From assembly GCA_032622095.1 (NCBI GenBank), contig CP136063.1, positions 67,467,897-67,531,896 of the forward strand: DNA of 64,000 nt. Reading direction: 5' to 3'. A program made the position numbers and the translations under genes. The stretch's first letter is position 1; every line of letters begins with the position of its first letter. This DNA is from Siphonodentalium dalli. Its lineage: Eukaryota > Mollusca > Scaphopoda > Gadilida > Siphonodentaliidae. Below are positions 44,131 to 55,209 of the stretch, piece by piece. The notes beneath the pieces were generated by a model. That model saw nothing but the letters and a program-made list of their open reading frames with translations. It searched no databases and had not been told where the DNA came from.

Positions 44131-44533
44131 ATAGTGTACATGTATTTTAATAACAGATTTTCATCTCAAAGTTGATATAATTGCTTAATGAATGAAAATT
44201 TTGAACTAACTCTAGTCTACAATTGTTTCTGCAACTCTGGTGTCTATTTACAAGCACCCAGTCTCATTGAACAGACTGGTTCCTGGTCCAAAACTGTAAA
44301 AATCTGAAAACCTAGTAACCTGACCAATCCAGGTGTTGTTAGAATATTTTTTCAAAGCTTTGACTTTTTCCGATGTCTACGATTAAGTTTTGACTAAACG
44401 TTTATATCTAATTTGATTGGTGATGCCACTGTAACAGTAATGTTTACATAACAATGGGTTTGATATGCAAAATCTCGTTATTGGAGCCATTAATAATGAA
44501 AATAAGGACAAAGTCTATCTCTTTTCACATGTA

Positions 44534-44608
44534 CAGTAATGCCCTAAGTAATCGACTCCATAATCACAGCAGAATTATGGGTAACTTTTCAGGATTTAGT
44601 CGGAAATA
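44534..44608. mobile_element. Half family A element at the outer end of the right arm
   Basis: One stem from CAGTAATGCCC to TTAGTCGGAAATA, then an abrupt switch to family O sequence. Homology to the left arm stops at this element. Confidence 0.85.
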
Positions 44609-44785
44609 CAACTGGGGAACTTCAATCTGATCCTAGGTCTCCCATAGCAGTTGAGACCTAAGCAGAATGAGGTCCTCAGAGGGTGAATTTGGTATGCTAG
44701 CCCGCTATGTGGGATAGCATCACTAAATTCAACATCTGGGGACCTCGTTCTGCAAATGTCAGACATGCTGAATTCAGACTTGTCT
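44609..44785. mobile_element. Family O fragment with B-type hairpin
   Basis: GGGGAACTTCAATCTGATCC, then GCAGAATGAGGTCCTCAGAG and complement, ending GCTGAATTCAGACTTG. Confidence 0.72.
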
Positions 44786-45153
44786 GGAAACAGAAAATTC
44801 AATTTTAATTTACCATGCAGTGTCTTCGGTTCAATACCATTTCAATTCCCTAAATCTCATTTGATCTAAGGGGATGAAACCCAGCCTAACACAATCACAC
44901 GAACCACAGTCATTCATTAGAGACGTTCGCTTAGTGAAAATGTGTAAAGCATGCGTGACTTGAGGCATAGATTCACTCAAAACATCCCTGATATGGCCCT
45001 TGTATTCTCAGCTTATCATGTGTACCTCTGCTCCCTAACATGTAATCAATAGTCGATCATTTAAAACCTTAGGAGCCTGTAATCTCCGACATGCTCAGTA
45101 CAGTCTGTACTGCATTGGTGCAAATGAACCAAGTAAATCCGCAATTTTATAAA
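44786..45153. other. No feature recognised
   Basis: Unique-looking DNA. Confidence 0.4.
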
Positions 45154-45468
45154 TTAACCTCTTCGCTGCTATGGAGTCTGTAACTATTATGGACGTAAAA
45201 GTGCATATAAGGTCCATATGTGCTAAGGACCTACTTCAGTACACTAGCTGTTGGCCATTATACATAGCTGGAACTAAGAGATTGCAACTGTATCTCGAAA
45301 TTTCAAACATTGTAAGATGTTCCACGATTGTGAACGATAATAGCCTTTCAACTGAGTCAGTTTTATGGTTCTTGTTATATCCCGTTATATTTTCCCGCTG
45401 GAAAAGGGCAATAACGTCAACAGCAAGGCACACGACATCATAACATCATTTAGCAGTGAAGAGGGTAA
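45154..45468. mobile_element. Family V TTAA-type element
   Basis: TTAACCTCTTCGCTGCTATG at the left and TAGCAGTGAAGAGG with GTAA at the right, so the ends are inverted repeats. It contains a 90-codon plus-strand frame (45171-45443) with no recognised domain. A similar terminus occurs at about 56199-56213. Confidence 0.65.
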
Positions 45469-45499
45469 CCCTTTCTTCACAAATACACATTGATGAGGA

Positions 45500-45843
45500 A
45501 TTATCCCTTTCATGACGGGAGCTGTGCCAGTGCTTCAAATATATAAGAGAATGCACACAAGGTCAAAAAAATATTGTTAGGCCAATGAATTCTTTTACCT
45601 TCACATAATGATTTTGTGCCTTTCGAACTGTGAACGGGAGCTGCATTGGTGCAGCAACAAATATCTTGTGCCAGTGGCTTGCATATATAAGAGAATACAC
45701 TGGTTACAAGGTCAAAGTACATGTTGTTAGGCCAATTTAGTCTGTTATATATGCAAGGCTTCCTATGGGAGTCTCGCATATATAGGAGAATGCATTGGCA
45801 CAAGGTTTCCCCAAAATTTCAGGAAGCTCTTGTCATGGGTCAT
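45500..45843. mobile_element. Degenerate family K elements
   Basis: CCCTTTCATGACGGGAGCTG start, partial cassettes near 45535-45555 and 45680-45700, and a full one at 45730-45800. GGGAGCTGCATTGGTGCAGC inside suggests two K copies joined. Confidence 0.65.
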
Positions 45844-45845
45844 GG

Positions 45846-46280
45846 CCTTAGGAAATGTTCTGATAATAAGTTCATCAAACTACCATACAGTAATGCCCTA
45901 AATAATCGACTCCTTAACCACATCAGAATTATGGGTAACTTTTCAGGAATTAGTTGGAAATATGGCTTGTTGCCATTCATTGGAAAGCTCCCACTGAGAG
46001 CTTTCTGATGAATGGCAACAAGCCATATGTCCGACTAAATCCTGAAAAGTTACCCATAATTCTGCTGTGGTTAAGGAGTCGATTATTTAGGGCATTACTG
46101 TACTTATTATCTGAACATTTCCCTCCATTGAATATGAATCCTTCTGCACTTTTAAATGTATTACCATCGCCTGTCTTCTGCTAATTTCTCGCGACACCCC
46201 TCAACATTATAATAAACCATTCCAATGTGTACTTTGATAACTGAGTGGGAGAATCCATTTAGTATAGAAAGGGTTTAATC
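45846..46280 (-). mobile_element. Family J element interrupted by a family A MITE
   Basis: The AAATGTTCTGATAATAAGTT and CTTATTATCTGAACATTTCC arms lie on either side of the A insert. The J terminus GAGAATCCATTTAGTATAGA then AAGGGTTTAA is at 46250-46280. Confidence 0.75.
45888..46100. mobile_element. Family A foldback MITE nested in J
   Basis: CAGTAATGCCC to GGGCATTACTG, flanked by TA. Both stems intact. Confidence 0.92.
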
Positions 46281-46640
46281 TCAGTCACACTCACTCAGTA
46301 GATGATCAGTGCTTGTAAACCTTCACCATCTTCACATTATATATTAAAACTGCTTTTGATTGCACGCTATTGTTCTTTTTTTTTTGTCATGGTAAAATCA
46401 ATAGATTTATTTTTTTCTAGCAACGACCATAATAATCAGCAAGTAAAACAAATAGAAAATTTTAATGTCACTTGGTTCATTTATTATTGATGCAAGAAAA
46501 CTCTGGCAAAGGTCTAACAACCCACATTACATTTTTATAAACCTCTCTGAGAGTAGCTTGTAATTTGTCCTGTGAAAATATTTTCTTATACCACCACCAC
46601 GGCAAATTGAAACATGAGCATGACAGAAACCAAATTTAAA
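46281..46640. other. No feature recognised
   Basis: AT-rich spacer. Confidence 0.4.
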
Positions 46641-46679
46641 ACAAAGAAGGATATGGGAACATCATTATTTGTCCCTCTT

Positions 46680-46920
46680 TTGAATGCAGTCATGATGGCA
46701 AACTTCCGTGCCATATTTTATTCAGATCCGATAACCCATGGCTGAGATATCATACCGGATGGACAAAGACCCACTATTTCCAGATGAACCAAGAAGGACA
46801 ACTCTAGAATTGAAAATGTTGTTTGCCCCTCATTTGAGGAATCAGGGAGCTAAATGTGTTCCAGAGTCGGGGAGTGAGTACACCGTGGAATTGCTAAAGG
46901 TGAAGGTAACTGAAGAATGA
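46680..46920 (+). repeat. Family R repeat fragment
   Basis: Shares the phrases AGATCCGATAACCCATGGCTGAGATAT (seen in pieces), GGATGGACA and AGGACAACTCT with 50940-51180. The 60-codon frame 46738-46920 (MAEISYRMDKDPLFPDEPRR) lies in this repeat and I do not call it a gene. Confidence 0.6.
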
Positions 46921-46930
46921 CCTTCACCTG

Positions 46931-47342
46931 ATACATGTGACACGTTATTAAAGGATGACATCGTGTTTATTTGATTTGTACATCATATCTAAATAATTTA
47001 AACTGGTGAATTAATGGGGGAATGGACTTTTGTGAGTGGGAACTAGCTGCTGTAGTTCTGGGTTTTTCCAGACCAAATTTGACTGTGGGATAGCCCTGTC
47101 GTACACTTGGGGATTTATTTCAAAAAGTAAACACATGACCTATGATTTTTCTTGCATTTTCGTGATCAACTCGTGTCAATCCTGCTGGGTAGACATCACT
47201 GGAATAGCCTGTAGGCTTAAATTCATGGAATTCGGTCGAAACATTAACACTGTCGCCTATGGGAAACCATTTAGTTCAGTGATTCCTTGAATGCAGTCCT
47301 GATGCTGAATCACACCAAATTCAGATCTGATTACCTGGAGAG
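46931..47342. other. No feature recognised
   Basis: A plus-strand frame at 47036-47290 (84 codons) has no recognised domain. Confidence 0.35.
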
Positions 47343-47712
47343 ACCAAGCCTGTGTTTAGTGTGCCTGACATTTGCAGAAAGAGGTCCCCAGAGGGTGAAT
47401 TTAGTGACGCTATCCCACATAGCAGGCTAGCATCACTAAATTCACCATCTGGAGACCTCATTCTGCTTATGACTCATCTTCTCTGGAAAGTTTCTTTATT
47501 ATCAAATTTCCATAGAAAATTCTTCACATAGATTCTATTTCTTTTTAGTTTAGTTTTTCTTTATCCCCAAATTGGCAGACGACACATTGCATAATCGAGG
47601 TTCCCAATGGGTGCACATCACAATATTCACCATTTGGAAACTTCAATCTTGAGTCTCTGTCTGCCATAGAAGATGAGGCCATGCAGAATAAGGTCCCCAG
47701 AGGGTGAATTTT
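47343..47712. mobile_element. Family O element with B-type hairpin
   Basis: AAGCCTGTGTTTAGTGTGCC end, hairpin of AGGTCCCCAGAGGGTGAATT and partner, then the O block TTCTCTGGAAAGTTTCTTTA to GAGGTTCCCAATGGGTGC. It is cut off in a second hairpin. Confidence 0.75.
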
Positions 47713-47756
47713 TCCTCGAAAAAGTGGGAGTATCTGATATTAAATAAATCTCATTT

Positions 47757-48213
47757 GTGACCCGCCATATCAAATCCAGTCGTAAGTCGGGATTTTTTTT
47801 ACCCTGTGCCAATGCATTCTCTTATATATGCGAGTCGACCATAGGTCGCCTCGCATATATAAGAGAATGCATTGGCTTAACAATTTTTTATCATGTTTTT
47901 TAAATAAATGTTTCTTACAATTTTTAGAACATAAAATAAAAAACATTCATTACCCTGCAGGGAGCCCCACTCATATATAGAAGCATGTAGAAGAGTGTCC
48001 TGCTCATGTTTGTCTGGGGCTCTGTATGGGTGAAATTATAAAATTGTTAAAGAATACAAGAACAAATTATTAAAATTGTAAAAAATTGTTAGGCCAATGC
48101 ATTCTCTTATATATGCGAGGCGACCTATGGTCGACTCGCATATATAAGAGAATGCATTGGCACAGGGTAAAAAAAATCCTGATTTACGACTGGATTTGAT
48201 ATGGCGGGTCACA
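47757..48213. mobile_element. Family D element with two full cassettes
   Basis: TGTGACCCGCCATATCAAAT to the complement. Right flank TA, left flank altered. Cassettes at 47807-47880 and 48090-48166 face each other around a middle hairpin (AGCCCCACTCATATATAGAA / GTCTGGGGCTCTG). The same layout as 10501-10942, but the first cassette is intact. Confidence 0.9.
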
Positions 48214-48606
48214 TATACTGGATTGTCCCGAGCGTTTGTTTACTTGCTTAATTATCAGGTATATGGTACTCACTGGCTTAGAATATATTAATCCAATCGG
48301 TTTATCACATAGTTTGAATCTGAAAATAGAATTTGATAAATAAATTAGAATTTTTGACACATTTATGATCATAAGATGATCAAATGATAGGCACTATTTC
48401 AAGTATTGTGACATTCTGAAACAAATATAGAAAACTTGAAAATAGTGTGCCAACTTATTTGAACAGATTCATATCTACAATAAATAATTCATACTCGCTA
48501 CAACAAGAGAGATGATGACAATGTTAAAACTGTTCATATCTATGGAGCCATTTACAGTAGGTTTTAAAAGTTAAACTTTTCAAAGACAAAAATAATCAAG
48601 ATCATG
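48214..48606. other. No feature recognised
   Basis: AT-rich spacer. Confidence 0.4.
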
Positions 48607-48614
48607 ATAAAATA

Positions 48615-48773
48615 CAAGCCTTGAAATAGGGTGTCTGTCATTTGCAGAATGATGTCCCCAGAGGGTGAATTTAGTGATGCTACCCCCACTATGCGGGCTA
48701 GCATCACCAAATTCACCCTCTGGGGACCTCGTTCTGCTGAGGTGTAATGACAGACACACTATTTCAAGGCTTG
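48615..48773. mobile_element. Family B hairpin with 8-bp duplication
   Basis: CAAGCCTTGA to CAAGGCTTG. Flanks 48607-48614 and 48774-48781 are both ATAAAATA. It keeps the GCTGAGGTGTAA linker seen between hairpins in double copies, so it is probably a deletion of a double-hairpin form. Confidence 0.92.
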
Positions 48774-49059
48774 ATAAAATAGACAGACTGTTTTTATGAT
48801 TATTTTCCACAGTTAAAATACATAATTTTAATACAAAAGCCAATAACTGTAAACAGAATTTAAACTTTGTTTACAATTAATTATTCTGGAATTGCCAGAA
48901 TCGTGAATATTCTGGAATGTCTGTAGGCCTGTAGGAAAAATAAAGAAACGAACTCACTTATTTTATCATGTTTTCTCTATTTGTAAGTTATTTAATGTAT
49001 TATTTATTTATTTAATTTAGTTCTCGAGACCCAAACAAATTCCATAACTCTTTATAAAC

Positions 49060-49277
49060 TGAATGGCGGATTCTCCCCCATTCTGTTATAAAATTATACA
49101 TTGGAATGGTCTATTATTAATTTGGAGGGATGCTCAGGTAATACAAGCTGACAACAGACAGATAATACAAAAACAAAAGGATTCCTATTCACGGGTGGGA
49201 AATGTTTAGATAATAAAGATACCAAACTTTTATCTGAACATTTCCTAAGGGATAACTACTTATCAATGAGTATTTAA
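49060..49277 (+). mobile_element. Family J element ending at the TTAA of a C element
   Basis: CGGATTCTCCCCCATTCTG, TTGGAATGGTCTATTATTAA, GGAAATGTTTAGATAATAAA and AACTACTTATCAATGAGTAT appear in order. The closing TTAA 49274-49277 is shared with the next element. Confidence 0.72.
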
Positions 49278-49753
49278 CCCTTTGAGTGCCAGGTCGATTT
49301 TTGCATCAACCCATATACCCTGTGCCAATGCATTCTCTTATATATGCGAGTCGACCATAGGTCGCCTCGCATATATAAGAGAATGCATTGGCCTAACATC
49401 TAACATTTTTTTTTTTTTTTTTTTTTTTACAATTTTAATAATTTATTCTTATCCCTTTGAGTGCCAGGTCGATTTTTGTATCAACCCATATACCCTGTGC
49501 CAATGCATTCTCTTATATATGCGAGTCGACCATAGGTCGCCTCGCATATATAAGAGAATGCATTGGCCTAACAATTTTATTATTTTTTTTTACTATTTTT
49601 TTACAAATTTAATAATGTATTCTTATATTCTTTAACAGACTTATTTTGTAGGTTTAGGGCCGATGAGATCGGCCCCTGGCACTAAAAGGGTTAACAGACT
49701 TATTTTGTAGGTTTAGGGCCGATGAGATCGGTTCCTGGCACTCAAAGGGTTAA
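49274..49753. mobile_element. Compound of two family C elements
   Basis: Start TTAACCCTTTGAGTGCCAGG at 49274 and a second start CCCTTTGAGTGCCAGG at 49454. Ends lie at TTAA 49691-49694 and 49750-49753. Cassettes at 49322-49396 and 49497-49571. The inner start lacks TTAA, so simple nesting is not certain. Confidence 0.85.
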
Positions 49754-50810
49754 CAAAGAAATATATTCCCTGCACAGCCCCATATTATAGGTTAATATAG
49801 AATGGGTTAAACCGTAAACTAAATAAGCGATAAAAATGAGCTGATCTATCACATCTATACAAACCGACTATCATCACATCTATACAAACCGACTATCATA
49901 TAGTATATTATACCTTTGAAAAAATAGTGCTCAGAAAAAATCAAACATAAATAGTCCTAACTTCCAAATCGTTCTTTCATTCTCAATTTCAGAGCACATT
50001 TAACACGAGCCGCATCAAGCCTGCCAGAAAATGGATATCCTGACAAGTTCTCTGAAGAGCTAGCTAATTTTCAGCACCTCTAGCATATCTGTCAGCGAGC
50101 CATGACCCCAATGGAGGAGCCCAATATATCAAAGATATGCGAGGTTAGTTACCATTGGTGATAATTACATCATTACCGAGTCTAATAATGATTGAGTGAT
50201 GAAACTCAAATTCTCTCCCTGCCAAAACAATTACACTTTACTCTCTGTTTTTAGCCTACAAAGTCCAAACATGTGTGAACGGAGCTTGTCTGTCAAATCG
50301 TGGGAGATATTTTTTCAACTAGTTTTTTCACAAAGACAATTTACCATTTACTATCACTGCGGACTGACGGGCTATGACCCATGTCGTATTTTCGTTCAGA
50401 GGGCACACGTGGCAACATTCCACATCAGGAAGTCTTAAATAAATTTTGAATCATAACTAATGAACCGGTCCTCAAAAAAACATTTTGTATACTGTTTTAA
50501 TTAAAATCAATTACCGACTCAAATTGTATGAGCTATTTTGCTGTTTGTTGAGCGTGACTCCTGTTTTTTGTTTAATATTTTCTACTGGGCACATGGCATC
50601 ACTTCATGTGCGGAAGTCTTTAATAGTAAATATCAAGTCAACACAAGATGTTTCTGGGACATTCTGACTAGGTTCTAGAATATAATTTTTCATGCCGCCA
50701 GTTCTCAAAACATGAACTAATATGCAGTCAAAACAAGAGGTTGCACCAGGGGTGCTGGGATACCCCCCATGGTCAAAATTTAAATATGGGCAGGTCGGAA
50801 ACCAAACTGA
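49754..50810. other. No gene recognised
   Basis: Short repeats such as ACATCTATACAAACCGACTATC twice (49845-49890) and CACATCAGGAAGTCTTAAAT / CATGTGCGGAAGTCTTTAAT. Plus-strand frames at 50196-50438 and 50485-50667 have related ends (RAHVATFHIRKS and TGHMASLHVRKS). This suggests a decayed direct duplication rather than two genes. Confidence 0.35.
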
Positions 50811-50819
50811 GAAAAAAAA

Positions 50820-51240
50820 TGTGATGAACGAACAAATTACTTGACAATTCTAATGAAGGATGGACGAAAATTCAATATTTTCAGATAAACAAAGAGGGAT
50901 AACTCTTAACAGGAAATGTGAACAACATCAATGAACCCTTTTTTGAAAGCCCTCTGATGATTCCAAACCTGCATACCAAATTTCATTGAGATCCGATAAT
51001 CCATGGTTGAGATATATATACTACGTATGAGCGGATGGACAGAAATCCAACCTTTTCAGATAAACAAAGAGGGATAACTCTTGAATGAAAAATGTGAACA
51101 ATGTGTGTAAATCCTGCTTTCCAAATTTCATTGAGATCTGATCACCGATGGTTGAGATATATGAATGAACAGATTCGACAGGACAGACAGATGCATGTAA
51201 TCCAGTATACTCCCCCATCTTTTGGGATGGGGGTATTATA
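50820..51240 (+). repeat. Family R repeat, two direct units
   Basis: TTTTCAGATAAACAAAGAGG GATAACTCTT occurs at about 50878 and 51051, and ATTTCATTGAGATC with ATGGTTGAGATATAT at about 50980 and 51124. It ends with CAGTATACTCCCCCATC and GATGGGGGTATTAT. Confidence 0.8.
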
Positions 51241-51532
51241 ACCTTGTTTTCCTTAAATGAGAAGTTTCAAAGCTGTTCTGAAAAGGTACATTTACTTTTT
51301 GGGATGGATACGAGAGATACTTTGTTTTTCATGTTACATAAGAACCAATATCAGAACAAATTATTTTGTTCACAAAATACAAGACATTGATGTATCAGAA
51401 ACAAGAAAATTAAATTAAATTTCTCTGACCAAAATGTCCACATATAAGGGGGGGGGGGGGGTTGGAATATCTAAGGGTTATGTAGGGGTATCAGGGCAAT
51501 AAATCTTATATCAGTTTATGATGCAAGTCTTT
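51241..51532. other. No feature recognised
   Basis: AT-rich spacer with a G-run at 51449-51460. Confidence 0.4.
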
Positions 51533-51708
51533 TTAACTCTTCCATGACTGAAGCTTCCTGAAATTTTGTGAATACCCTGTTGCCAATGCATTCCCAAATT
51601 ATATATATTTATTATCCTGACCATGTAAAGCCAGTGCATTCTCTTATATATGCGAGGCTCCCATTATGCGAGGATCTATAATGCTCCACCAGCGCAACTC
51701 CACGAAGG
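51533..51708. mobile_element. Family K element, decayed
   Basis: TTAACTCTTCCATGACTGAAGC start, half cassettes near 51588 and 51635, and an end resembling CCAGCGCAACTCCACGAAGG. Confidence 0.65.
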
Positions 51709-52746
51709 GGTTTACTAAATCTCAAAATCTCAAGTCAACAAAAGACAGAACTGGAATAACTTTATAAACAGGGCATTTTCACTTGGTTCTGGGTTATATA
51801 CCAAACATCCCTCAAACTCATTTTTTTTAAATCTGTCTTTGATAATTTAATACAGATTCCTTTGTCATATTATTCATTATGTCAATCACACATGTAATGA
51901 GATATGAGACCAAAATGGGGGGGGGGTGGTGGAAAAACTTGAAAAAGTTATTAAAAGGCAGAAAATATGACCTGAATTCATTTTACCGTACACATTGCAA
52001 ATCCTCAATATGAATTAATGTAGTTTGTGTGTATTTGATTGAGTCGTAATGTGCTTTGATGGATGCACAGATTATGTGAGACTCAAAGTGAAGGGATGTG
52101 GACTGCTGATGTTGGTAGGGGTGTGGGGGGGGGGGGGGGGTGCCTAACTTAAATTTCCAACTTCACCCCCCCTCAAATTGAGAACAAAATTCTCAACTCC
52201 TAGATAAGTCATTTTCACCCCTCCCTTTGCCTCTTGAGTTGGAATTTTCCAACTTCAAACCAATCTAAAATTTTGACTAAAATTAAGTAGGGGAATATTC
52301 AAATTCTTGGCTCTAAAAACCAACTATTTTACACTAAATGTTGGTTGGAAAATGAAACTATTAGAATAACTTCCCTGGCTCCCAGCTCTTCACGCTCTAT
52401 AAAGGAGAATATTCTGCCACCTTGGTTATAATAGGCCACACCTGGTACAAACCTCACGCTGACATCATGCCATACAGGATCATATCACCAAATTCAGGAT
52501 CATGTCTCAAACACAAATAATTTCTAACATATTTGTTCACATTTGTTTGGTTAACTGATCCAAGGTGGTCTGTATTGACATCAAGCTATTTGGCACCTGT
52601 GACCCTAGACCAGATTGGGTGGTATCCGAGACCCAATTGGGTGGTATGTTAGCTAACTACCAGTATATCATTAGCTCCATATAACATATTGGCTAGTTGG
52701 ATAGAAACATTCGTCTCAGTACACCACCTGGCTCGCTATGAGGGGA
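51709..52746. other. No gene recognised
   Basis: Unique-looking DNA with G-runs at 51917-51927 and 52124-52141, and a doubled CCAGATTGGGTGGTAT / CCAATTGGGTGGTAT at 52611-52648. Confidence 0.4.
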
Positions 52747-53038
52747 TTAACCCTTTACCCAACAGAACGGCCCTGTGCCAATGCATTCTCTTATATATGC
52801 GAGTCAACCATAGGTCGCCTCGCATATATAAGAGAATGCATTGGCTTAACACATATTAAAAATTCTAAAATTGTCAAAGAATGTAGAAAAATATTATAAA
52901 AATTGTTAAAAAATGTAAGAAAAAATAATAAAATTGTTAAAGAATGTAAGAAAAAATGGTAAAAAGTGTCCGAAGATATTTCAGGCTGTTGAAACTTGAT
53001 TTGGGCGTTTTTGGCCACTTTGTTGGGTAAAGGGTTAA
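52747..53038. mobile_element. Family L TTAA element with one cassette
   Basis: TTAACCCTTTACCCAACAGA to TTTGTTGGGTAAAGGGTTAA. One cassette at 52775-52855, then AT-rich filler directly to GAAGATATTTCAGGCTGTTG. The second cassette and part of the right subterminus are deleted. Confidence 0.9.
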
Positions 53039-53091
53039 ACAGAATTTTTTTAACATCTGATCATGCTCAGAAATTAAATCTATTAAACTTA

Positions 53092-53350
53092 AAAATGATC
53101 ACTGTAATCAGGCCTCAAAATACAGTGCCGGACATTTGCAGAATGAGGTCCACAGAGGGTGAATTAGTGACACTACCTGCATTGGCTGACATCACCAAAT
53201 TCATCCTCTGGGAACGTCACTCTGCATGGCCTCATCTGCTATGGGAGATTTAAGTTCCCAGATGGTGAAGATGGTGATGTGCACCCATTGAGCACCTCGA
53301 TTGTGTCATCTGCCAATTCAGGTTGTGTGGGGTAGCGTCACTAGAGCATT
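53092..53350. mobile_element. Family O/B fragment
   Basis: AGGCCTCAAAATACAGTGCC end, hairpin GCAGAATGAGGTCCACAGAG and partner, then AGTTCCCAGATGGTGAAG. Decayed. Confidence 0.65.
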
Positions 53351-53355
53351 TAAGT

Positions 53356-53815
53356 TCCCTTTACCCAACAAACCGGCCAAAAATGCCCAAATAAAGCTTC
53401 AACAGCCTAAAATATCTTCGGTCTGTCTCAATAACACCATACAAATATGGATATCATTGGAACCGGTTCATTGACCACATTGTGATGGTTACAGTTATGC
53501 CCTGTGCCAATGCATTCTCTTATATATGCGAGTCGACCATAGGTCGCCTCGTATATATAAGAGAATGCAGTGGCCTAAAAAAATCTTTTTTAACACTTTT
53601 TACCATTTTGTCTTACATTCTTTAACAATTTTAGAATTTTTTCTTACATTTTTTAACAATTTTTATAATATTTTTCTACATTCTTTGACAATTTTATCAT
53701 TTTTAATATGTGTTAAGCCAATGCATTCTCGTATATATGCGAGGCGACCTATGGTCGACTCGCATATATAAGAGAATGCATTGGCACAGTGCCGTTCTGT
53801 TGGGTAAAGGGTTAA
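53356..53815. mobile_element. Family L element, two cassettes
   Basis: CCCTTTACCCAACAAACCGG (left TTAA not conserved) to TGTTGGGTAAAGGGTTAA. Cassettes at 53505-53575 and 53712-53790. Confidence 0.9.
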
Positions 53816-54385
53816 TACATGTACTTGGTTTACAGATTTCCCTACCTAAAAAAAAAGCTGTTTGGCAAAAATATTTTATTTTATTTTTCAGGTTTTTTAT
53901 ATTCCCACCAATGGGAATATTATTTCAGACATAAAAAAAATGTGAATTATGAGTTTTAGTTTACGTAAAGTATACAACAAAATCAACTGAACAGCGAAGC
54001 CTCTCGGCGATATTTATGGTATACAATGTACTACTATACTACAGATCTAGTACATAAGTCCCACTAGTAAATACACAAGGAAGACTACATGTACCTGATT
54101 TTCCAATGGGTAAGCTCAATGTCAACACCAACATGGCAGATACCGATATTGGCAATATTTCTTTTTCATCTATCTTGTTTTAAAGACACTTCCAAATAAA
54201 AAAAAATATTGTCTGTGCAAGTGGACATGGGCAAAGTATAGCGCTACATAGGCGATCTGGTGGCGTCAATCAACTCAGTCTGAAAATCGGTCCCATTATC
54301 TTCACTCATTATGGGGATCAAACCATTAAACTCTTTGTCCATCCCAGACATGAAACTGACATGGCAGCAGCAGAACAGAAGTAAT
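53816..54385. other. No feature recognised
   Basis: AT-rich spacer. ATTCCCACCAATGGGAAT at about 53901-53920 is a short palindrome. Confidence 0.4.
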
Positions 54386-54504
54386 TATCCCTTTCACAAT
54401 GGGAGCTGTGCTGGTGCAGCATTAAATATCCTGCACCAGTGCATTCTCTCATATATGAGTCTCCCATAGGGAGCCTCACATATATAAGAGAATGCACTGG
54501 TGGG
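54386..54504. mobile_element. Family K element, single hairpin
   Basis: CCCTTTCACAATGGGAGCTG then a cassette at 54430-54500 with TCTCCCATAGGGAGCC loop. The right part is missing. Confidence 0.75.
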
Positions 54505-54530
54505 GGTAATTCGGTTAGACACGCCTCTAA

Positions 54531-54900
54531 CCAAGTTTCTAAACAGAGCAGTGGAAATTCTGAGTTGGACAGCTCCCTCCAAATATACAATATAGACCCT
54601 AGTATAACCACGTGGCTGCAAGTTTCTGAACAGAACAGATGGAATTCTGATCAGATTTAGACACTGCCCCTGCCAATATGCAATATAGACCCCTGTATAG
54701 CCACATCACTGCAAGTTTCTGATCGAATTTAGACACTGCCCCCTACCAATATACAATATAGACCCTAGTATAGCCACATCCCTGCATGTTACTGAACAGA
54801 GCAGATGAAATTTTGATCAGATTTAGACACTGCCCCTGCCAATATACAATATAGACCCTTGTATAACCACATCACTGCAAGTTACTGAACAGAGCTGCCA
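54531..54900. repeat. ~95-bp tandem repeat, about 4 units
   Basis: AATATACAATATAGACCCT recurs near 54581, 54677, 54749 and 54840, and GCAAGTTTCTGAACAGA at about 54620, 54710 and 54880. One unit is shortened. Confidence 0.88.
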
Positions 54901-55209
54901 TTAGTGTTCATGCAGGAAGGAGATAGTGTAGAGATGTTTTGATGTGAACAGTACCAACAGAAGTAATGTATAACTAATGACACGCAGTAATCATCTGTTA
55001 GTCGGGTCATTACAACAGGTTATGTTCCAGTAGCATCTGTTCGTTATCCCTTATCATGGTAGTCAGTGGAATGGGAATACATGCCCTACCAGGTGCATTA
55101 TGGGATTGTTTTATATGCCAAGAAAAAACCTCCGCCCTGATGTTCCTCCTTTTATATCAAACGGGAGGTAGGAGGGGAGGGTAAAATAGTTTGAGCATAT
55201 TGATTCTTA
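54901..55209. other. No feature recognised
   Basis: Unique-looking spacer. Confidence 0.4.

Larger units (their letters stand above)
38051..44535 (-). repeat. Right arm of ~6.5-kb inverted duplication
   Basis: Reverse complement of 1-6731. Differences include loss of the 1984-2494 segment and the A element at 3290, a longer minisatellite, a ~130-bp insert at 43121, and a family B element at a new position. It begins at the first base after the N gap. Confidence 0.95.

Noticed and set aside
38051-44535. Autonomous transposon with 6.5-kb terminal inverted repeats
   Set aside because: No target duplication or transposase. The arms contain many unrelated nested elements, and the inner arm end is defined only by an assembly gap.
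5763-46184. Repeated open frames containing MEIWLVAIHQKA or RIMGNFSGFSRKYGLLPF
   Set aside because: They are readings of the family A palindrome stem on either strand. The same peptides recur at every A copy and end at element borders.
46738-46920. 60-codon charged frame MAEISYRMDKDPLFPDEPRR
   Set aside because: The nucleotide sequence matches a non-coding dispersed repeat present at 50940-51180.
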